The notes below the pieces were generated by a model. It was given only the letters and a program-made list of their open reading frames with translations, made no database searches and was not told where the DNA came from. A stretch of 64,000 nucleotides of DNA from Dietzia sp032248695 (lineage in GTDB: Bacteria; Actinomycetota; Actinomycetes; Mycobacteriales; Mycobacteriaceae): contig NZ_JAVHXC010000003.1 in NCBI RefSeq assembly GCF_032248695.1, positions 310,001 to 374,000 on the forward strand, written 5' to 3'. Made by a program: the position numbers and the translations under genes. How positions within the stretch are numbered: the first letter of the stretch is position 1; every line of letters starts with the position of its first letter. Below, in pieces: positions 25,477 to 34,080 of this stretch.

Positions 25477-27300
25477 CTACAGCCCCCGCGCCATGTCGAC
25501 GAAGCGCGAGTAGTGGAGCTGGTGCGCGACCGTGATCGTGGACGTGGGACCACCACGGTGCTTACCCAGGATGAGGTCGGCCTCGCCGGCGCGCGGATCG
25601 TCGCGCTCGGACGCGTCCGGGCGGTGCAGCAGCATGACGATGTCCGCGTCCTGCTCCAGCGAGCCCGACTCACGGAGGTCGGAGACCTGCGGCCGCTTGT
25701 CCGTCCGCTGCTCCGGCCCACGGTTCAGCTGCGAGATCGCGATCAAGGGCACGTCGATCTCCTTGGCCAGCAGCTTCAGCTGACGGGAGAACTCCGACAC
25801 CTCCTGCTGACGGGACTCGACCTTCTTGCCCGAGGACATCAGCTGGAGGTAGTCCACCACGATCAGCCGCAGGTCGTGCTTCTGCTTGAGCCGCCGTGCC
25901 TTGGCGCGGATCTCCATCATGGTCATGTTGGGCGAGTCGTCGATGAACAGCGGCGCCTCGGAGATCTCGCCCATCCGGCGCGCCAGACGCGTCCAGTCCT
26001 CGTCGCTCATCTTGCCCGACTTCATATCGGACAGCTTCACGCGAGCCTCGGCGCTCATCAGACGCATGACGATCTCGGTGCGGCTCATCTCCAGCGAGAA
26101 CACCACGGAGGTGAGCCCGTTCTTGATCGAGCAGGATCGCATGATGTCCAGGCCGATGGTGGAGTTGTGCGTGGGGATCGCGGTGGGGCCCGCCAGGTAC
26201 AGGTGGTCGGCCGCGGCCACCTCGATGCACTTCACCGGAACACTCTCGGCCCCGCGCACGTCGGTGATGAGCCTGGCCGCACGGCCGGAATTCGGGTGCT
26301 CGGGGACGACGATCCCGAAGTCGCACACCAGCATGAGGGTGTCGAGCGACTTCGTGGTGACGATCTGCTCGGTGCCGCCCATCTCGATACGCCACTCGTG
26401 CTCGGCATCGGCCACCAGCTCGGTGCCGTCGTTGAACCGCACGGTGTAGCAGGGACGGTCCTCCCACACCTCGGTCACGGCCACGACCTCGGTCGGCTGG
26501 CCGTCCGCGCCCAGCACGCGGTCCCCCACCGCCACCTCGCCCATGGTTGTCTGCCCGTCCGGGGTCGGCAGGACCGTGTCCAGGGCGAGAGCCTTACCGA
26601 CGCCGGGGCGCGCGGCGATGATGATCATCTGACCGCCGTGCAGGCCGTTGGTCACGGCGTCGAGGTCCGCGAACCCCGTGGGAACGCCCTGGGCGAGACC
26701 GCCCGCGGTGTGGATGTTGTCGATCTCGTCCATCGTGGGCTGCAGCAGCTCCTCGATGATGACGTAGTCCTCGGTGGTGCGGCGCTCGGTGACCTCGAAG
26801 ATCTCCGCCTGCGCCCGGTCCACGACCTCCGCGACGTCCGAGCCCTCGGAACCCGAGTAGCCGTACTGCACGATCCGGGTGCCCGCGTCCACCAGACGCC
26901 GCAGCACCGCCTTCTCCGCGACGATCTGCGCGTAGTACCCGGCGTTGGCCGCCGTGGGCACGGTCGAGATGAGGGTGTGGAGGTACGGCGCCCCGCCCGC
27001 CCGCCGCAGATCGCCGCGCCGGTCGAGCTCCGCGGCCACGGTGACGGCGTCGGCCGGCTCCCCCCGCGCGTAGAGGTCCAGGATGACGTCGTAGATCGCC
27101 TGGTGCGCGGGCTTGTAGAAGTCACCCGGCTGGATCTCCTCCACCACGTCCGCGATGGCGTCCTTGCTCAGCAGCATGCCGCCCAGCACGGACTGCTCGG
27201 CGGTGAGATCCTGCGGCGGGGTACGTCCGAACTCCCCGCCACCACCCTCGTCGGGCGGAGGTGGGAGCTCGTCGGGACCGCTGTATCCCGCCTGCGCCAT
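25477..27300 (-). CDS. dnaB: Replicative DNA helicase DnaB, containing an intein
   Basis: A hexameric 5'-3' helicase that unwinds DNA at the replication fork. The precursor is 607 residues; removing the 143-residue intein (237-379) leaves 464, normal for the family. The primase-interacting N-domain (from about residue 30, PPQDLTAEQSVLGGMLLS) and RecA-like domain (TGFADLDAVTNGL, LIVVDYLQLM, ISQLNRGPEQR, SLEQDADIVM) are complete. The intein splits the Walker A motif between GVGK (233-236) and ST (380-381), so the protein is inactive until splicing. ATG 27300 has a GAGGAG ribosome-binding site. An rplI terminator and a run of DnaA-box-like sites precede it, suggesting its own promoter. Confidence 0.96.
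   Translation of the reverse strand: MAQAGYSGPDELPPPPDEGGGGEFGRTPPQDLTAEQSVLGGMLLSKDAIADVVEEIQPGDFYKPAHQAIYDVILDLYARGEPADAVTVAAELDRRGDLRRAGGAPYLHTLISTVPTAANAGYYAQIVAEKAVLRRLVDAGTRIVQYGYSGSEGSDVAEVVDRAQAEIFEVTERRTTEDYVIIEELLQPTMDEIDNIHTAGGLAQGVPTGFADLDAVTNGLHGGQMIIIAARPGVGKALALDTVLPTPDGQTTMGEVAVGDRVLGADGQPTEVVAVTEVWEDRPCYTVRFNDGTELVADAEHEWRIEMGGTEQIVTTKSLDTLMLVCDFGIVVPEHPNSGRAARLITDVRGAESVPVKCIEVAAADHLYLAGPTAIPTHNSTIGLDIMRSCSIKNGLTSVVFSLEMSRTEIVMRLMSAEARVKLSDMKSGKMSDEDWTRLARRMGEISEAPLFIDDSPNMTMMEIRAKARRLKQKHDLRLIVVDYLQLMSSGKKVESRQQEVSEFSRQLKLLAKEIDVPLIAISQLNRGPEQRTDKRPQVSDLRESGSLEQDADIVMLLHRPDASERDDPRAGEADLILGKHRGGPTSTITVAHQLHYSRFVDMARGL
26164..26592 (-). other. Class 3-type mini-intein inside dnaB (143 aa)
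   Basis: A self-splicing protein element inserted after GVGK of the helicase P-loop. It begins with Ala (ALALDTVLPTPDG) instead of Cys or Ser, and ends THN before Ser+1. The class 3 W-C-T signature is visible: Trp in block B (DAEHEW, intein residue 67), Cys in block F (VKCIEV, residue 122) and Thr next to the terminal His-Asn (IPTHN, residue 141). Only about 45 residues join the two halves, so there is no homing endonuclease. By established class 3 chemistry, the block F Cys makes the first attack. Confidence 0.92.
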
Positions 27301-27416
27301 GACCGCTCCTCTTCCACTGTCGAACTCGACCGCCCGGCCGGCTCCCGTCGGAACCGCCGCGCGACCCCTTCACTGTAGGGCACCGCCACGACACGCCCGG
27401 CGTCCCGCCCCCGCGG

Positions 27417-27695
27417 TTATCCACAGGTCTATCCACATTTGCGGGAGGCCGCTTGTGGACAACTGTGAATGGTTGGGGGTTACGCAGGGCCGATGCGCGT
27501 ATCACTGTGGACAACCGGTGGAATACCCAGGTCATTTCCGTCAAAACCGCAGGTCACCGGCATCATCGCAGGTCGCGGCGTCCGTGGAGAACCCCACTTA
27601 GCACGTGAGGGATCGGGACACAATGGCTAACGCAGGGTGAACCTGACGAATCCGAGAACCGCCGGGACCCTGGCCTTTACACCGGGTTATCCACA
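27417..27695. promoter_or_regulatory. Cluster of DnaA-box-like 9-mers upstream of dnaB
   Basis: Five sites fit or nearly fit the actinobacterial DnaA box TTRTCCACA: TTATCCACA at 27417-27425, CTATCCACA at 27429-27437, TGTGGACAA (reverse of TTGTCCACA) at 27454-27462 and 27506-27514, and TTATCCACA at 27687-27695. The stretch lies between the rplI terminator and the dnaB start. It may be a DnaA-controlled dnaB promoter or an auxiliary DnaA-binding locus. No dnaA or dnaN is present, so it is not a typical oriC. Confidence 0.7.
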
Positions 27696-27712
27696 GGCCG
27701 TCCACAACGGCG

Positions 27713-27747
27713 AGGGCCCCGGCCGTCACTGTGACGACCGGGGCCCT
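27713..27747 (-). terminator. Terminator after rplI
   Basis: AGGGCCCCGGCCGTCAC (27713-27729) pairs with GTGACGACCGGGGCCCT (27731-27747) over 17 positions with one G-T-type mismatch, ten bases past the rplI stop. It separates rpsF-ssb-rplI from dnaB. Confidence 0.85.
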
Positions 27748-27757
27748 GCGCGGCGTA

Positions 27758-28210
27758 TCAGGCGGGAACGACCTCGACCGCGACGCGCGCGGTGGTGTCG
27801 TGACCCAGGTCGACGACAACGCTGTGGCTGCCGGTCGCCTTGATGTGCTCCTTGGGCATGGCCACGGAGCGCTTGTCGAGCGTCGGGCCGCCGGCGGCCT
27901 TGATGGCCGAGGCGACGTCACCGGCGGTGACGGAGCCGAACAGCTTGCCCGTGTCGGAGGTCTTGACCGCGACCTTGACGTCGGACATCGACTCGAGCTT
28001 CTGCTTGAGCTCGTTGGCGTGATCCGAGTCCCGCACCTCGCGGGCCTCACGGGCACGCTTGATGGACTCGATCTGACGCTCGGCGCCCGGGGTGGCCACG
28101 ATGGCCAGCCCGCGCGGGAGCAGGAAGTTACGACCGTATCCGCCCTTGACCTCGACGATGTCGCCCGGCGCACCGAGCTTGTCGACGTCGGCGGTGAGGA
28201 TCAGCTTCAT
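27758..28210 (-). CDS. rplI: 50S ribosomal protein L9
   Basis: A large-subunit ribosomal protein of 150 residues, full length. The hallmark N-domain MKLILTADVDKLGAPGDIVE and GYGRNFLLPRGLA is followed by the long connecting helix and a C-terminal domain with GKLFGSVTAGDVASAI. It lies 114 bp after ssb with no rpsR in between, unlike M. tuberculosis. A strong terminator follows directly. Confidence 0.97.
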   Translation of the reverse strand: MKLILTADVDKLGAPGDIVEVKGGYGRNFLLPRGLAIVATPGAERQIESIKRAREAREVRDSDHANELKQKLESMSDVKVAVKTSDTGKLFGSVTAGDVASAIKAAGGPTLDKRSVAMPKEHIKATGSHSVVVDLGHDTTARVAVEVVPA

Positions 28211-28324
28211 GATCCGTCTACCTTTCTTTCCTCCGACGGACCCGACCTGGGCCGGATTGTCGCGAGGTCATGTCTCATGCTTGTGGGGTGGGACGCCGGC
28301 AGCGCCCCGGGGAATCGACCCGAT

Positions 28325-28912
28325 CTAGAACGGGGGCTCGTCGTCCATGCCGCCGAAGCCACCGGAACCGCCGGCCTGCGGGGCGCTGCCCCACGGGTCG
28401 TCGTTCTGCTGGCCGCGACCCTGGCCGCCGCCGTAGCCGCCCTGCGACTGACCGCCGCCGAAGCCGCCCTGGGGCTGACCGCCGCCCTGGAAACCGCCAC
28501 CCTGCTGGCCGCCGCCCTGGAAACCGCCGCCCCCGCCGCCTTCGCGGTTGGTGCGGGTCACCTTGGCGGTGGCGTACTTGAGGGACGGACCGACCTCGTC
28601 GACCTCCACCTCGTACACCGTGCGCTTCTCGCCCTCACGGGTCTCGTACGACCGCTGGCGGAGCCGGCCATTGACGATGACGCGCATGCCCTTCTGCAGC
28701 GACTCGGCGACGTTCTCCGCCGCCTGACGCCAGACGTTGCAGGTGAGGAACAGGCCTTCGCCGTCCTCCCACTGGTTGGTCTGCGAGTTGAAGCGACGCG
28801 GCGTGGAGGCGATCCGGAAGTTCGCGACCGCGGCACCCGACGGCGTGAACCGCAGCTCGGGGTCCGCGACGATGTTCCCGACCACTGTGATGGGGGTGTC
28901 GCCCTGTGCCAT
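28325..28912 (-). CDS. ssb: Single-stranded DNA-binding protein
   Basis: A 195-residue SSB. It has an N-terminal OB-fold (MAQGDTPITVVGNIVADPEL, FLTCNVWRQAAENVAESL, RSYETREGEKRTVYEVEVDE), then a Gly/Gln-rich disordered linker of GGGFQGGGQ-type repeats from about residue 125. It ends in the conserved acidic tip DDEPPF that recruits repair and replication partners. It is in the rpsF-ssb-rplI operon. Confidence 0.97.
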   Translation of the reverse strand: MAQGDTPITVVGNIVADPELRFTPSGAAVANFRIASTPRRFNSQTNQWEDGEGLFLTCNVWRQAAENVAESLQKGMRVIVNGRLRQRSYETREGEKRTVYEVEVDEVGPSLKYATAKVTRTNREGGGGGGFQGGGQQGGGFQGGGQPQGGFGGGQSQGGYGGGQGRGQQNDDPWGSAPQAGGSGGFGGMDDEPPF

Positions 28913-29004
28913 TCGCTTGTCCTCCGTGTTTCAGGCCTGGTGTGGATGGTGATCGGAGGCCGACCGACCGCGCCCAGAGTACCGGGGTGGTCGGACAGTC
29001 CGGG

Positions 29005-29292
29005 TCACTTGTCGGCGCGCAGCACCTTTGTGCGGAGAACGTTCTCGTTCAGACCGAGCTGGCGATCCAGCTCCTTGACGGCATCCGGATCGGACTTGAT
29101 CTGGACGACGGCGTAGATGCCCTCGGTCTGCTTGTTGATCTCGTAGGCGAAGCGGCGCTTGCCCCAGACATCGACCTTGTCGACCGATCCACCCTCTTGC
29201 CGGATCACGTTGAGGAACGTGTCCAGCGACGGCGCCACGGTGCGCTCGTCGAGACTGGGATCGAGGATGACCATCACTTCGTATTGACGCAT
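29005..29292 (-). CDS. rpsF: 30S ribosomal protein S6
   Basis: A 95-residue small-subunit protein that binds 16S rRNA with S18. It starts MRQYEVMVILDPSLDERTVA and contains VWGKRRFAYEINKQTEGIYA and VLRTKVLRADK. The ribosome-binding site AGGAGGTGATGAGG is strong. It is the first gene of the ssb/rplI operon. Its usual operon partner rpsR is not in the window. Confidence 0.97.
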   Translation of the reverse strand: MRQYEVMVILDPSLDERTVAPSLDTFLNVIRQEGGSVDKVDVWGKRRFAYEINKQTEGIYAVVQIKSDPDAVKELDRQLGLNENVLRTKVLRADK

Positions 29293-29438
29293 GGGACCTC
29301 ATCACCTCCTGTGGACTACAGATTCGGCCACGGTGTCTCCGTGGCAGGAGGGTCGTTGCGTCAGCAACCGCTCAAGGCTACCCCGCCTGAACTCGGCTGA
29401 CGAAATCACGCCGGAGCGCCGCCCCGCCCCCGTACGGC

Positions 29439-29699
29439 TCAGAGGTCCTCGAGCCGGACGTACCCGTCCTCCACCGCGCGCAGCAGCAGACGCACCTTGG
29501 TGCGTGCGGGTCGGCCCACCGCCTCGTATTTGGACCGGACCCGCTGGATGTAGGTGCTCACGGTCGAGTCGGCCAGGAACAGCCGCTCGGTCACCTCCCG
29601 TTTGCTGTCCGACGCGAGCCACGCGACGAGGACCTCGACCTCGCGCTCGCTGAGCTCGGGCCGGTTCGCCGCGGGTGAAAAGTGAAGTGTCGCCGTCAT
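29439..29699 (-). CDS. Small LuxR-type HTH protein
   Basis: An 86-residue stand-alone DNA-binding domain of the LuxR/GerE class. ELSEREVEVLVAWLASDSKR, then EVTERLFLADSTVSTYIQRV and RSKYEAVGRPARTKVRLLLRA, follow the four-helix pattern, but no receiver or ligand domain precedes it. ATG 29699 has GGAGGG upstream. It is divergent from the large STAND gene at 29868 (168 bp between), so it could regulate it (inference). Confidence 0.8.
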   Translation of the reverse strand: MTATLHFSPAANRPELSEREVEVLVAWLASDSKREVTERLFLADSTVSTYIQRVRSKYEAVGRPARTKVRLLLRAVEDGYVRLEDL

Positions 29700-29867
29700 G
29701 GTGCCCTCCGTCTACATGAACGTGAGTTCATCCTGAGGAGTCGCACGGCGCGCGTCGACCTCGTGCGAGATGTCCGGACAAGTCCGTACGCGGGCGTCGT
29801 CCGTTCGCATGAAATACCAGCTTCTGCTGCGGTTTCCGACCCCGTACACCCGTGACCTGGCCGTACG

Positions 29868-32800
29868 ATGTTGACCGTGGACACCACCCGCGGGGCCGGC
29901 AACCCGACCGACGATCGATCAGTTCCCTCTCAGGTTCAGACCCGGGAGGAGCTCGGCGCCGCGTTCACGGCGCTCCGCGTGTCGGCCGGTCTGTCGGTCC
30001 GTGACGTGGTCCGGTCGGTCCCGTCTCTGACCCTGGGGACCGCGTCGGGATGGTTCTCCGGCGGGCACGTGCCCACCCGCGCGAGCGAGTCGACGCTCGT
30101 CGAGATGCTCCGCCTCCTCGGCGTGGACGACGCCCCGGCCATGGAGGAGTGGCGGGCCGCGGTCGAGCGGGTCCGCTCCCTCCCCGGCCCGCGCCGCACC
30201 CGCCGCACCCCGCCCGCGCGCCCGCGCGACCCGCACGCGTCGACGGGCCGGGGCGGGTCGACCGGTGCGGAGCCGACCCCCGCCCGCCCGGCGCCGCACA
30301 CTCCGGTGCCCCAGCCCGACGACACCGGCAGCCCGTACGTGGGCCTGCGCCCGTACCTCGCCGAGGACGCCCCGCTCTTCCACGGCCGCCGGGCCGAGGT
30401 CGACCAGGTCCTGCGGCGACTGGCCGCCCCGCGCGTCCGGCCGCTGATGGTGGTGGGGGCGTCCGGCTCCGGTAAGTCCTCTTTGCTCGCGGCGGGTCTC
30501 GCCCCCCGCTGGGCGGCCGGGGACGCCGGGGGCGGGGTCCGGGGCGGTGACCACGTCGACGGCGACGACGGCGACGCACGGGTGGCGATCGTGAGGCCGT
30601 CCGAGGTGACCGCGGAACTGGCCGACGGCGGCGGCCTGCTGGTGGTGGACCAGCTCGAGGAGATCTGGGCCGACGATCTCGACGCCGGACGACGCGCGAC
30701 CGTCCTGGACCTGCTCAGCCGCCGCGCCGCCGCCGGACGCCCGACCGTTCTGGCGCTGCGCGCGGACTTCTTCCAGGCCGCCCTCGCCGAGCCGGTCCTG
30801 CGCGAGGCCCTCGACGACCCGGTCGTGCTGGGCCCTCCCAGCCGCGAGCAACTGGCCGAGATCATCGTCGAACCCGCCCGCTCCCTGGGCTACACGGTCG
30901 AGCCGTCGTTGGTGAACCTGCTGCTCGACACCGTCGCCCCCACCCACGCCGGCCCCGACGAGCGCTCGCTGCTGCCCCTGCTCTCGCACGTGCTCCTCGT
31001 GTGCTGGGAACGCAGCCGCCGCCGGCGGATCACCGTGGACGACTACTACTCCACGGGAGGGGTCGAGGGCGCCGTCCGCGCGTCGGCGGAGTCCGTCTAC
31101 CAGCAGCTCGACCCGGCGGGACGGGCGCACTGCCGGACCCTCTTCCTCCGGCTGGTCGACGTCCGTTCCGCCCGACCCGTCCGCCGCCACGCCCCGCTCG
31201 CCGAGCTGTCCGAGGATCTCCTCGTCGTCGCCACCCCCTTCGCCAACGCCGGCCTCCTCACCATGGACGGCGACTCGGTGACCCCCACCCACGAGGTCCT
31301 CTTCTCCTCCTGGCCGCGGCTGGTCGACTGGATCGACGCCGACCGCGAAGGGCTGCGCGTCCTCGCCCGCGTCCGCGCCGCCGCCACCGACTGGGAGGAC
31401 TCCGGCCGCGGCGACGCCGCCCTGCCCCCGGCGTCGGCCACCGCCGACTACCTGAGATGGAGGGACGACGACGAGGTCGCCAGCTCCCACCTGGCGGAAT
31501 CGGAACGGCAGTTCCTCGCCGCCGCGGAATCCCACCACCGCTCCGTGGCCCGGAGGGACCGCAGACGCATCCGGGCACTGACGGGGCTCGCGGCGTCGTT
31601 GGCCGTGGTGACCGTGCTGGCCCTCGTCTCCAGCGTGCTCGCACTCCGGGCCAGCGCCGACGCCCGCCACACCCGCGATGTCGCCCTGTCCCGCTCCGGA
31701 TCGGTCTTGTCGACCACCGCGTTCAGTCGCGACCCCGGGCTCGGGCGCGCCCTCGCGCTGGCCGCGTACCGCATCCTGCCCACGACCGAGGCGCGGTCGG
31801 CCCTGCTCAACACCAGCCGCGCCGACGTGCCGCTGCGGTTCGAGGCCGCCGCCGGCACCGGACGCGTAGTGGCACTGCCCGACGGCGCCGGGGTCGCCTC
31901 GGTCAGCTCCGACGGCGTACTGCGTCTGTTCCGCGCGGGCGACGAGGCCGCCTTCGCCACCCTCGCGCTCGGCACCGGCCCGCGGCACGAGCTCTATGAC
32001 GTCGACCTCTCGCCCGACGGCTCCGTCCTCGCCGCCGCCGGGCAGGGCGGGGTGCACCTGGTCGACGTGCGCGACCCCCACGCGCCCGTCGCCCTGTCCG
32101 TCCTCGAGTCCGGGGAGGTCCCCTTCCATTCCGTGGCCTTCTCCCCCGACGGCGTCACGCTCGCCGCCGGCACCGGCGACGGCCGCGTCCTGCGCTGGCC
32201 CCTCGCCGCCCGCGGCGGGGCGCCCGCCGTCACCGACCAGCGCGCGCGGATCGCGGTGCCGGAGCCCGGCGCCGAGGTCGCCAAGCCCGTCGAATCGCTC
32301 GCGTGGCTGCCCGACTCGCGGACCCTGCTGGTGGCGAACCGGACGGCCGGGGTCAAGACGCTGGTGGACGCCCACGCCGACGGACCCGGCCGCCGCGGGC
32401 CCGCCCTCGACACCGGGCCCGTCGCGCTGCCGCTGTCGTTGGCCGTCAGCGCGGACGGCCGTCGCGTCGCCGCCGGCACCACCGGTCGCGCGGTGCAGAT
32501 GTGGCAGCTGCCGGACGGCGCCGGGGCGGGCTCCGCTGGCTCGGGGGCCGGATCGGGCGGCTCGGGCTCCGCTGGCTCGGGGGCCGGCTCGGGCTCCGCT
32601 GACTCGGGGGCCGGCTCGGGCGGCTCGGGGGCGGCGGCAGCACTCGCGGGGGCGCGGGCCCTTCCCGAGTTGACCGGCTGGAACGCCTACGTCAACGACG
32701 TCGCCTTTGACGACCTCGGCCGCCTCGCCGCCGCCGGGTCCGACGAACGGATCCGCGTGTACGACCCCGCCGGTCGCCTGCTCACCGAACTCCCCGCCTC

Positions 32801-33929
32801 GCAGGTCGCGACCGGGGTCCGGTTCACCGACTCCGACCACCTCGTCACCTACTCGGTCGACGGCCTCATTCGGCTCTGGCCGCTCGGGCGCCTCGGGGCC
32901 GCGTCGGAAACCAACTCCATCTTCCAGACCGCCTCCTCGCAGGATCGGACCACCGGGGTCCTCGGCGTCACCGCCGCGGAGATGCACCACACCGTCGTCG
33001 ACACCACCGGCCCCGTCCCCCGTGAGACGGGCCGCGTCCTCCCCGACGACGGCACCCGCTTCTCCGGTTCCGTCGCCATGTCCCCCGACGGGCGGGCCGT
33101 CTACGCGGGCCTCGCCGACGGCGGACTGCAGGTGTTCACGGCACCGTTCGGACCCGCCACCCGGTCGGTCGCGAGTCTGCCCGTCACCTCGGGCGTCGTG
33201 GTGGCCAGCCCGCTCAGCCCCGACGGGCGGACGCTCGCCGTGTGCAGCGACACCAGCCCCGACCTGGGCCTGGTCGACGTCACCGACCCCACCCGCCCCG
33301 AACTCCGGGTGACCGTGCCCCTGCCGGACCCGTGCGTGGTCGCCGAGTTCTCCGCCGACTCCCGGCAGCTCGTCGTCCCGACCCTCGGGCCGGAGACCGT
33401 CATCCTCGACACCGCCGACCCCGACAGGCCGTCCGTCGCGCACCGGCTCACCACCGGGATCGGCGCCTCCCCGTCCGCCGGGTACGCCCACCACTCGCCG
33501 CTGCTGGCCACCTCCGGCGGCGACAAGACCATCCGGCTGTGGGACGTCTCCGACGCGACCGCTCCCGCCGAACTCGCCTCGTTCACCGCGCCGCCCGGAG
33601 AGATCTACTGGACCGCGTTCTCCGCCGACGACGACCTGCTCCTCATCACCTCGAGCACCGGGCAGGTCACCGTCATCGACGTGACCGACCCCGGCTCGCC
33701 CGAACCGTGGGCGGTCCTCGGCTCCACCACGGATCCGCTGCTCTACCAGGGACGCAGCGCCTCCCCCACCGGCGGGCTGCTGGCCGTGGGCGTCGAGGGC
33801 GCCATGTGGATGTGGCAGCTCGACCCCGACCGCGTGGTGAGCGAGGCCTGCGCCGGCGGCGTGCAGCTCACCGCCGAGGAATGGGAGCGCCACTTCCCCG
33901 ACACCGAGCCGTTCGACCTCTGCGAGTGA
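29868..33929 (+). CDS. HTH-STAND NTPase-transmembrane-WD40-like beta-propeller protein
   Basis: A 1353-residue multidomain protein. Residues about 25-90 look like an N-terminal helix-turn-helix or effector-like region. From SPYVGLRPYLAEDAPLFHGR (165-184) runs an nSTAND1-type NTPase with Walker A GASGSGKSS (K203) and Walker B LLVVDQLEEIW (about 261-271). A hydrophobic helix (LTGLAASLAVVTVLALVSSV, about 571-590) likely spans the membrane. Residues about 630-1345 are WD40-like repeats (SPDGSVLAAAGQ, ATSGGDKTIRLWDVSDA). A Gly-Ser-Ala tandem insert sits at about 885-925. STAND proteins are switch ATPases triggered by ligand binding to their repeat sensor; some are anti-phage or cell-death devices, others regulate. 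The start may be ATG 29868 or GTG 29877, as no good ribosome-binding site is visible. It interrupts a conserved gene block. Confidence 0.85.
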   Translation: MLTVDTTRGAGNPTDDRSVPSQVQTREELGAAFTALRVSAGLSVRDVVRSVPSLTLGTASGWFSGGHVPTRASESTLVEMLRLLGVDDAPAMEEWRAAVERVRSLPGPRRTRRTPPARPRDPHASTGRGGSTGAEPTPARPAPHTPVPQPDDTGSPYVGLRPYLAEDAPLFHGRRAEVDQVLRRLAAPRVRPLMVVGASGSGKSSLLAAGLAPRWAAGDAGGGVRGGDHVDGDDGDARVAIVRPSEVTAELADGGGLLVVDQLEEIWADDLDAGRRATVLDLLSRRAAAGRPTVLALRADFFQAALAEPVLREALDDPVVLGPPSREQLAEIIVEPARSLGYTVEPSLVNLLLDTVAPTHAGPDERSLLPLLSHVLLVCWERSRRRRITVDDYYSTGGVEGAVRASAESVYQQLDPAGRAHCRTLFLRLVDVRSARPVRRHAPLAELSEDLLVVATPFANAGLLTMDGDSVTPTHEVLFSSWPRLVDWIDADREGLRVLARVRAAATDWEDSGRGDAALPPASATADYLRWRDDDEVASSHLAESERQFLAAAESHHRSVARRDRRRIRALTGLAASLAVVTVLALVSSVLALRASADARHTRDVALSRSGSVLSTTAFSRDPGLGRALALAAYRILPTTEARSALLNTSRADVPLRFEAAAGTGRVVALPDGAGVASVSSDGVLRLFRAGDEAAFATLALGTGPRHELYDVDLSPDGSVLAAAGQGGVHLVDVRDPHAPVALSVLESGEVPFHSVAFSPDGVTLAAGTGDGRVLRWPLAARGGAPAVTDQRARIAVPEPGAEVAKPVESLAWLPDSRTLLVANRTAGVKTLVDAHADGPGRRGPALDTGPVALPLSLAVSADGRRVAAGTTGRAVQMWQLPDGAGAGSAGSGAGSGGSGSAGSGAGSGSADSGAGSGGSGAAAALAGARALPELTGWNAYVNDVAFDDLGRLAAAGSDERIRVYDPAGRLLTELPASQVATGVRFTDSDHLVTYSVDGLIRLWPLGRLGAASETNSIFQTASSQDRTTGVLGVTAAEMHHTVVDTTGPVPRETGRVLPDDGTRFSGSVAMSPDGRAVYAGLADGGLQVFTAPFGPATRSVASLPVTSGVVVASPLSPDGRTLAVCSDTSPDLGLVDVTDPTRPELRVTVPLPDPCVVAEFSADSRQLVVPTLGPETVILDTADPDRPSVAHRLTTGIGASPSAGYAHHSPLLATSGGDKTIRLWDVSDATAPAELASFTAPPGEIYWTAFSADDDLLLITSSTGQVTVIDVTDPGSPEPWAVLGSTTDPLLYQGRSASPTGGLLAVGVEGAMWMWQLDPDRVVSEACAGGVQLTAEEWERHFPDTEPFDLCE
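32521..32640. repeat. In-frame tandem repeat in the STAND/WD40 gene
   Basis: Degenerate units of the type TCCGCTGGCTCGGGGGCCGG and CTCGGGCGGC encode about 40 residues of Gly/Ser/Ala inserted between propeller blades. Unit lengths are multiples of three. This is a likely hypervariable linker. Confidence 0.8.
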
Positions 33930-34080
33930 GGTCCGGCTACAGCCGCGGGCGTGCCTGCGCGCGGCGGCGGGCGGCGGGCCGGGCGGCGCCGGCAGGGCGG
34001 CGGCGGGGCGGTCCGGGCGGCGGCGGGGGGGGCGGCGAGTCTTGCCGGGCGCCTGCGGTCGGCAGCGGGTTCGAGCAGCG

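Noticed and set aside
26592..26592. Intein as a standard class 1 element with a mutated first Cys
   Set aside because: The full W-C-T set and the Ser+1 fit class 3, which naturally lacks Cys1.
27417..27695. Chromosomal origin of replication
   Set aside because: There are only five boxes, no dnaA-dnaN pair and no clear AT-rich unwinding element. It is better described as a DnaA-binding cluster.
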